64,000 nucleotides of DNA from Oscillospiraceae bacterium (GTDB taxonomy: Bacteria > Bacillota > Clostridia > Oscillospirales > Oscillospiraceae), in contig SVLL01000001.1 in assembly GCA_015067935.1 (NCBI GenBank), forward strand, positions 53,439 through 117,438, in the 5' to 3' direction. Below, piece after piece: positions 58,193 through 64,000 of this stretch (position 1 is the first letter of the stretch; every line of letters begins with the position of its first letter). The position numbers were made by a program, and so were the translations under genes. Below the pieces are notes generated by a model. It was not told the DNA's origin and ran no database searches. It saw nothing but the letters and a program-made list of their open reading frames with translations.

Positions 58193-61100
58193 ATGTTTGT
58201 GATTCTTTCTACCTTGTTGATAGGCTGCATCCTTTTGGGGTGTATATCTGTCAAAGAGACCAAAATGGAGATGGCCCATCGGGTTTTGCACATTCGGTAT
58301 GTGTTCGTTACAGTGCTGTATGTGATTCTCTGTGCCACCTTGTTTGCGAAGGTTCTGGACCTGATAAACTGGATCATATCCCTGCCGCTGATTCGGGATA
58401 TTCTGTTCTTCGTCACGCCGCCCGGCAATGTGGCCGGCAGCTTTTACTGGATCATCACCTTGCTGTGCTGTCTGTTGCTGACAGTGATTTATCTGGCATT
58501 GATGAACCTGCTGAAGAAGTGCTGGCTCCAGCCTCTGGAGAAAAGAAAGTATCTGGAAACCAAGCTCTTTTGGGAAAAGTTTTTCAATGAGCTGGCCGGC
58601 GGCTTTTACGAAATCGACGACGCCGGTGCAAAGCTGAGCCCCAAGTTCTACACTGTGGGACGCTGGATTCGTGCGATGCGTTGGGGCTATGGCTTTTTCC
58701 TGCTGGCAGAGGTTTTGTTTATTACCCTCTATGTGCAGTTCAACTGGACATTTTTGGGAGAAGAATTTTTCCCCGATCTGGTCAAGAGCCTGTTTATGCT
58801 TCCGGTGCTGGTCTATTTCCTGCTGGAGCAGGTGGAGCTGTTTTTGGCTGCCGACCGGACGAAGGATGATATTCTCGTGGAAACCGAGAAGGTCGGTATG
58901 GTGCAAAAGGGCGATTTTACGCCCTTTGTGGAAGAATATCAGAAGCGTTTTCAGGACAAATCTCTGATTGCCTATCACAAAGGCGATCCGGAAAAGGTCC
59001 GCCAAAGTTTGTTTACGGGCATTCAGGCGGAGCAGAAGCAGCGGGTACAGAATCCTGCGCTTCTGGAGGCTCTTTGCCGCAATGTGGAATGTGCCACCAA
59101 CATTTCCCACCAGTATGTCAACGGCCTGATCGACCTGATCAACGGGGAAAATATTGCAGTTTTCGACACGCCGTGGGGTGATTTTGACCCCTACTATCTT
59201 TCCTATGTCCAGCACAAGCTGGTGCTGAAGAACACGGTGCTGGTGCTGTGCGACAGCCAGCTGCAGGTTCAGCGGATGTGCAAGCGGCTGCATTCTGTGT
59301 TCACCAAGCTGAACAGAGTTTGCCCCATTTGGCGAATTCACAATATGGGCAGTATGGTGGACGGACAAACCGATGTTCTGGTTTGTACCGAAGAGGAATT
59401 TTTGTCCAACCCCATCGACGAGCATCACAAGGACTTCACCAAGCGTCTGGGCGTGGTGGTGATGCTGGATGCCTACGGCCTTTTGTGCCGGGAAAGTGCC
59501 TATTCCTCCCGGATTTTTGATTTCCTCGGGGAGCGCAAGCTGCAGTACATCTTCTATCTGCCGGAAAACAGCACCGATATTCGCCATCGCCTGCAGGAGC
59601 GGATCGGCTGCGGAGAAATCCAGCTGCGGGAAAATCCCCAGATCAATCAGGATACCCACCTGATGCTCTGGCGTGCGGATGCCATTTATAAGCCGCAGAC
59701 GGTGCTTTCCACCCGGCTTTATGAGGACTTCGGCGTTGCCTATGCCATTGCGATCCTCGCAAGTAAAATGGGCGCGACCGCGGTCAATATCCTTGCCCCG
59801 GAGTCCGTTCCCCTGCAGACCTACTACCACCTGGTGACCCAGAAATATACCAAGGAGCTGATGGTTGATGCTCTGCAATCCGAGGCCATCAACCTGAGCA
59901 ATATCATCCGCAACAACGATTACAGTGTGGCGGAGCCCTCCCAGTTGAATTTCTGCATCGTTTATGACGAGCTGAACAATTTGCTGGATGTGGCCCAGAC
60001 ATGGCTTGCCTACGGCGGCGCAGCCAGCTCCATGCTGCACATCGTTTCTCCTCCCTATATGCTGCGTGACTATTTTGCCTGCAATCAGTCCTCCCTGATG
60101 GCAGATACCACCGGTCTTCAGATGCTGATCCCCAAAAGACCCTTGGGCCGCCGAGTGCCTGCCCTCGCCCTGCTGCTGAGAATGCACCGGGGTGTGCTGT
60201 GTCAGGATGTGGAGGCCTTTGCCAAGGCAAACCAGATTAGGGCAGACCGACTGGAGGATATTATCAAGGCCGCGCTGGAGATCGTATTCGGCGATAGCCG
60301 CCGGTATGACATCTACACCAGCTTCTCCTTTACGGAGTGTACAGAGCCGACCTTCGACGGCGGCTATAAGTACACTGTTCAGGTCAAGCTGATCAACGAG
60401 TCCCTTTATAAGGCCCTTTGCCGTATGACGGAGCAATTTGCCCGCCTGACCGGTGCCCGGAATGAGATGCTGCCTATCCACGAGCAGGATATTTACAACC
60501 ACTATCTGCCCCAGCAGCTGGTATCCTTCGGCAACGAACGCTACCGGGTGCAGGAAATCAAGGACGGCAGAGTGCAGATATCTCCCGAGGCCACCATTCC
60601 TGCAGACCTGTTCTACACACCGCTGTATGACATTCTGGATCTGAAGCGCACCGATACCCGTATGCCGGCCGTGCCTATGAACAACAAGGTGGTAATGGAC
60701 TATTTTGAGGCCGCTGTCACCCGTCAGATCACCGGCTTCTTTGCCCATCCGGGTATGCTGGACCTGACCGACAAGAACGCCACCCATCTGGAAAAGCTGT
60801 CCACCCCCATTGTGGAGACCAAGACGGTGCCCTGCCTGCAAATGGAGTTCTCCTGCCCCATGAGCGGCCGCAGCGACAAGATCGCCAACACCCTGTGTTT
60901 CCTGCTTAAGGGCGCGCTGGCCACATTCCTGCCCCATAACCACAAGGATCTGCTGGTGTTCTCCCGGCTGGATATGGACAAGATTTTTCAGGGTGTGAAT
61001 TTCCACGAGGACAACGGCCTGTTGCCGGATCCCATCCCCTCTGATCTGTGGACCGATTTCAACAAGGAAGAAGAGATCGATCCTGCCATCTGCAAGCTGA

Positions 61101-62011
61101 TCCCCCAGATCACCAGCGACGATGTGAAGGAAAATACGGACGATAAGCTCTACATCTACATCGCCCAGTTCTCCGCCCGGGATACCGGCGCGCTGACCGC
61201 CATCGCAGAGGATCTAGACCGGATTCTGAGCACGGTGCTGAAGTACCTGAAATGGTCTGAGGCGCAGAAAATCGGTGCACCGGAATACCTGCGCTTCGGC
61301 TATGAAGAAGTGCCCGGCATTTTTGCCACCCACGATACGGTGTACTGTCTGCCCAACTTCTTTGACCATGTGCCCGACAGCGAGCCCCTCGGGAAAGAAG
61401 AGGACACCGCCCCGAGAATCGGAGATAAGAGGTGCAGCTTCTGCGGCAAGCGCGTATCGGCCGCCTATACCGAGATGGACGATGGGCGCATTATGTGCCC
61501 GGAATGCGGCAGCCACCTTGCCAATAGCCGTGAGGAAGTGAAGCAGCTGCTGCAGCAGGCGATCCAGATTCTGGAAAAGACCTACGGCATCACCCTTCCC
61601 GACGGCATCAAGGTCAAGTTCAAGAGTGCCTCCACCATCCGCGAGCATACTCAATCCAACGGACGGGTGCTGGGCTTCTACAACCTAAAGCGCAAGGAAA
61701 TCTGGATCGAGCGCAACGGCCCCAAGGCCTGCGTGCTGTCCACCCTCCTTCACGAGCTGACCCACGCATGGCAGCACGCCAATATTTCCATGGATATTGA
61801 GCTGCATTATCTGGAAGGTCACACCTCCTATGTGGAAGTGGAGTGTATGCGCCTGCAAAAGCAGAGAGCTTATGCAGATTTTCTCAACGAATCCCTGATG
61901 AATGCGGACGATGCCTACGGTCAGGGCTACCGCCTGTGGAAGCAATATCTGCAGGACGAAAGCGACAAGAACATCTTCCACCATGTGCAGAAACAATTTC
62001 CGAAGAGGTGA
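58193..62011 (+). CDS. Multi-TM protein with degenerate helicase-like core, zinc ribbon and HExxH metallopeptidase domain
   Basis: 1272 aa; 4-5 N-terminal TM; VLVLCDSQLQVQRM / TDVLVCTEEEFLS / GVVVMLDAYGLL order; CSFCGKRV...CPECGS zinc ribbon; STLLHELTHAWQ...YLEGHTSYVEVE. Confidence 0.75.
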   Translation: MFVILSTLLIGCILLGCISVKETKMEMAHRVLHIRYVFVTVLYVILCATLFAKVLDLINWIISLPLIRDILFFVTPPGNVAGSFYWIITLLCCLLLTVIYLALMNLLKKCWLQPLEKRKYLETKLFWEKFFNELAGGFYEIDDAGAKLSPKFYTVGRWIRAMRWGYGFFLLAEVLFITLYVQFNWTFLGEEFFPDLVKSLFMLPVLVYFLLEQVELFLAADRTKDDILVETEKVGMVQKGDFTPFVEEYQKRFQDKSLIAYHKGDPEKVRQSLFTGIQAEQKQRVQNPALLEALCRNVECATNISHQYVNGLIDLINGENIAVFDTPWGDFDPYYLSYVQHKLVLKNTVLVLCDSQLQVQRMCKRLHSVFTKLNRVCPIWRIHNMGSMVDGQTDVLVCTEEEFLSNPIDEHHKDFTKRLGVVVMLDAYGLLCRESAYSSRIFDFLGERKLQYIFYLPENSTDIRHRLQERIGCGEIQLRENPQINQDTHLMLWRADAIYKPQTVLSTRLYEDFGVAYAIAILASKMGATAVNILAPESVPLQTYYHLVTQKYTKELMVDALQSEAINLSNIIRNNDYSVAEPSQLNFCIVYDELNNLLDVAQTWLAYGGAASSMLHIVSPPYMLRDYFACNQSSLMADTTGLQMLIPKRPLGRRVPALALLLRMHRGVLCQDVEAFAKANQIRADRLEDIIKAALEIVFGDSRRYDIYTSFSFTECTEPTFDGGYKYTVQVKLINESLYKALCRMTEQFARLTGARNEMLPIHEQDIYNHYLPQQLVSFGNERYRVQEIKDGRVQISPEATIPADLFYTPLYDILDLKRTDTRMPAVPMNNKVVMDYFEAAVTRQITGFFAHPGMLDLTDKNATHLEKLSTPIVETKTVPCLQMEFSCPMSGRSDKIANTLCFLLKGALATFLPHNHKDLLVFSRLDMDKIFQGVNFHEDNGLLPDPIPSDLWTDFNKEEEIDPAICKLIPQITSDDVKENTDDKLYIYIAQFSARDTGALTAIAEDLDRILSTVLKYLKWSEAQKIGAPEYLRFGYEEVPGIFATHDTVYCLPNFFDHVPDSEPLGKEEDTAPRIGDKRCSFCGKRVSAAYTEMDDGRIMCPECGSHLANSREEVKQLLQQAIQILEKTYGITLPDGIKVKFKSASTIREHTQSNGRVLGFYNLKRKEIWIERNGPKACVLSTLLHELTHAWQHANISMDIELHYLEGHTSYVEVECMRLQKQRAYADFLNESLMNADDAYGQGYRLWKQYLQDESDKNIFHHVQKQFPKR

Positions 62012-62017
62012 TAGGCA

Positions 62018-63022
62018 ATGAAAAAGGCATTACAGCTTTTGCTGGTTCTGGCATTGCTCCTGTCGGTTCTGACGGGCTGCGGCTCTGCGAATGATCTTCT
62101 GGATGATTATGTGGGGCAACTGGCCTCCGGGTTTGAGGACTACATCCAGATGACCCCGGAAATGCAGGATGTGCTGGATACGCTGGACAAGATGCTCAGC
62201 GGCTATGTCAGCGGCCTGAACAAGCCCTCTGCCGACAATATTCCCCAGACCTCCCTGGATTCCGACGATCAGAATATTTTCCAGACGGTCACCAACGAAT
62301 GTGCCACAGTGGAGGAAATGAGGGCACTGCTCCTGCAGACGATGAAAAATACGGAGAAAACCGTAAAATTCTACGCCCTCGATTCCTATTACACCAACGA
62401 TGTTTTGTACGATGTGATCTTCAATCAGCTCTGCGACAATTATATGATCGACACGATGGGCACCCACAAGTACACGGTCACCACGATGAAAACCCTGAAC
62501 CGGCAAATCGCCGTACAGGTGGAATTTACCTACTTCGATGACAAGTACCCCCTTGAGCAGGTGAAGTCCATGAAGGAGCAGACGCTGGCAAAGGCCCGGG
62601 AAGTGGTAAGAGAATTGGACCTTGCCAACCTGAGCGTGTATGAACGGGTCAAGGCGGTGAACGATTATCTGATCGACAACTGCGTTTACCCGGATGCCGA
62701 GCCCTATTCCAAGGAATCCCACTCGCCCTACGGCGCGTTGATTGAGCGCAGTGCAGTTTGCGAGGGCTATGCCCGTGCCGCCCAGCTTCTGTTTGAGCTG
62801 TGCGATGTGCCCAGCTACTATGTGGTGGGTGACACTAAGGCAGGCGGTCACGCTTGGAATCTGGTGCAGATCGACGGCAAGTGGTATCAGATGGATGCCA
62901 CCTGGAACGATACGGAAACCAATCGGAATATGTACTTTTTGGTGACGGATGCCTTTATGTCCCATTCCCGTACTTGGGATCGGACCAAGTATCCGGCCAC
63001 TGCAACCACCCCCTATCAGTAA
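62018..63022 (+). CDS. Lipoprotein with transglutaminase-like domain
   Basis: Lipobox LLSVLTGC; RSAVCEGYARAAQLLFELCDVPSYYV, GHAWNLVQIDGKWYQMDATWND (Cys-His-Asp). Confidence 0.9.
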   Translation: MKKALQLLLVLALLLSVLTGCGSANDLLDDYVGQLASGFEDYIQMTPEMQDVLDTLDKMLSGYVSGLNKPSADNIPQTSLDSDDQNIFQTVTNECATVEEMRALLLQTMKNTEKTVKFYALDSYYTNDVLYDVIFNQLCDNYMIDTMGTHKYTVTTMKTLNRQIAVQVEFTYFDDKYPLEQVKSMKEQTLAKAREVVRELDLANLSVYERVKAVNDYLIDNCVYPDAEPYSKESHSPYGALIERSAVCEGYARAAQLLFELCDVPSYYVVGDTKAGGHAWNLVQIDGKWYQMDATWNDTETNRNMYFLVTDAFMSHSRTWDRTKYPATATTPYQ

Positions 63023-63036
63023 AGGAGACGATCGCG

Positions 63037-63816
63037 ATGGCAGAAGAAATTTCCTTTGAGGAAATTAAAAATGTATTTGCCCTGCGGGGCAAAAATGCAG
63101 GCTGCAGCCTGAAGCTCCGGGGCAAAGTGGTGCTGGTGGCTTTCCTGATCAATGACGGCGAAAGCGGCTGGAGCAAGGAAACCGAGAAGCTTTTTGCGGA
63201 TAACCTGAAGCAGATATCCAAGGATCTGATGGATAAAAGCGGATTGAGCCGGGACGAGCTGGAAATTGCTTATGCCTTCTGTCAGGTGTCCGTGCCCTAT
63301 ATTGTGGACAAGCGCAATGTGGATCGGTTTGTGAAGGATGTGCTGCGGCAATTCGGTACTTATCCGGATATTCAGGCCTACCAGAAGCACTATGAGGACA
63401 AATTTTCCCGGGATGAGGCCTGCGTTTCCTTTGTGTTCAACAAAAAATTCCGCTCCTATGCGGTCAAAATCGAGGGTGCTGCCGGTGCGCAGACGGAAAA
63501 TCCCGAGGGCAACGAGTATTCCATCGTGTCCTTTGATGTGCAGGATCCGGAAACCGGGCGCAAGACCTTTATCCACGAACTGATGCACCAGTTCGGTGCG
63601 GTGGATTATTACTATCCCGAATTCGTAAAGCTGAAGGCGGAATACTATCTGCCCGGCAGCATTATGAATGACGGTACGGAAATCGACGATGTGACCCGGT
63701 ATGTGATCGGCTGGGATGCAGAGTTGACCCAGACGGCCAAGGAATTTTTGAAGTCCGTGGCCCGGGTTTCCGATGCGGACCGCAGGAGCGCGCTCCGGGA
63801 AGAATGGGAAAATTGA
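63037..63816 (+). CDS. Putative zinc metallopeptidase (HExxHxxGxxD)
   Basis: 259 aa MAEEISFEEIKNVFALRGKN...; TFIHELMHQFGAVDYYYPEFVKL. Confidence 0.8.
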   Translation: MAEEISFEEIKNVFALRGKNAGCSLKLRGKVVLVAFLINDGESGWSKETEKLFADNLKQISKDLMDKSGLSRDELEIAYAFCQVSVPYIVDKRNVDRFVKDVLRQFGTYPDIQAYQKHYEDKFSRDEACVSFVFNKKFRSYAVKIEGAAGAQTENPEGNEYSIVSFDVQDPETGRKTFIHELMHQFGAVDYYYPEFVKLKAEYYLPGSIMNDGTEIDDVTRYVIGWDAELTQTAKEFLKSVARVSDADRRSALREEWEN

Positions 63817-63824
63817 AGCAAAAA

Positions 63825-63862
63825 CACTCCCAAGCCTAAGGGCTTGGGAGTGTTTTTGTCAA
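63825..63862 (+). terminator. Intrinsic terminator at end of the locus
   Basis: acactcccaagcctaagggcttgggagtgtttttgtc. Confidence 0.85.
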
Positions 63863-63928
63863 AGAAAACCCCTAGCACGGCTGGGGGTTCCAAAAAGCTT
63901 TAGCTATGCCTAGTCCCGCCGCAGCGGA

Positions 63929-64000
63929 AAGCCTCCCCTGTGTAAGGGGAGGTGTCACGGCGCTAAGCCGTGACGGAGGGGTTGTACTCGTAGTGACAAT
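63929..64000. repeat. Palindrome-family-B element (truncated by window edge)
   Basis: aagcctcccctgtgtaaggggaggtgtcacggcgctaagccgtgacggaggggttgt. Confidence 0.7.

Noticed and set aside
58169-61006. 945-aa minus-strand ORF antisense to the membrane peptidase gene
   Set aside because: Same antisense artefact; His/Gln-rich translation without domain signals.

Overview
Origin-proximal chromosome segment of a spore-forming Firmicute, probably Oscillospiraceae/Clostridia (inferred from gene content: dpaAB, rny, DUF4364). Left part (1-34 kb): housekeeping genes mostly on the minus strand (gyrA fragment, gyrB, recF, yaaA, dnaN, dnaA, an oxaloacetate-decarboxylase Na+ pump cluster, pckA, jag, yidC, yidD, rnpA, rpmH, rsmG, htrA, a two-component system, uppP, an SPFH/NfeD pair, dpaAB, a NUDIX hydrolase, rny). 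Intergenic regions carry several families of palindromic elements. One copy encloses a GIY-YIG nuclease gene and another a decayed DUF559 nuclease gene. At 34.2 kb a tRNA-Leu(UAG) is followed by a ~2.5 kb AT-rich island bounded by a 21-bp duplication of the tRNA 3' end. The island encodes a Cys-x3-repeat RiPP precursor, a radical SAM/SPASM maturase and a GIY-YIG-like protein. The strongest candidate for an undescribed system is the ~27 kb divergent locus at 36.9-63.8 kb. It combines a protein kinase, two PP2C phosphatases, two vWA proteins, a HerA-like ATPase, an SPFH-like protein, two transglutaminase-like proteins, an Hsp70/GrpE-like pair, a TIR-TPR-TM protein, a 1167-aa tubulin-like protein, and large membrane proteins including a degenerate-helicase-like protein fused to a zinc ribbon and HExxH peptidase, plus a second metzincin-like peptidase. 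All calls come from reading the sequence and the ORF track. No database searches were run.
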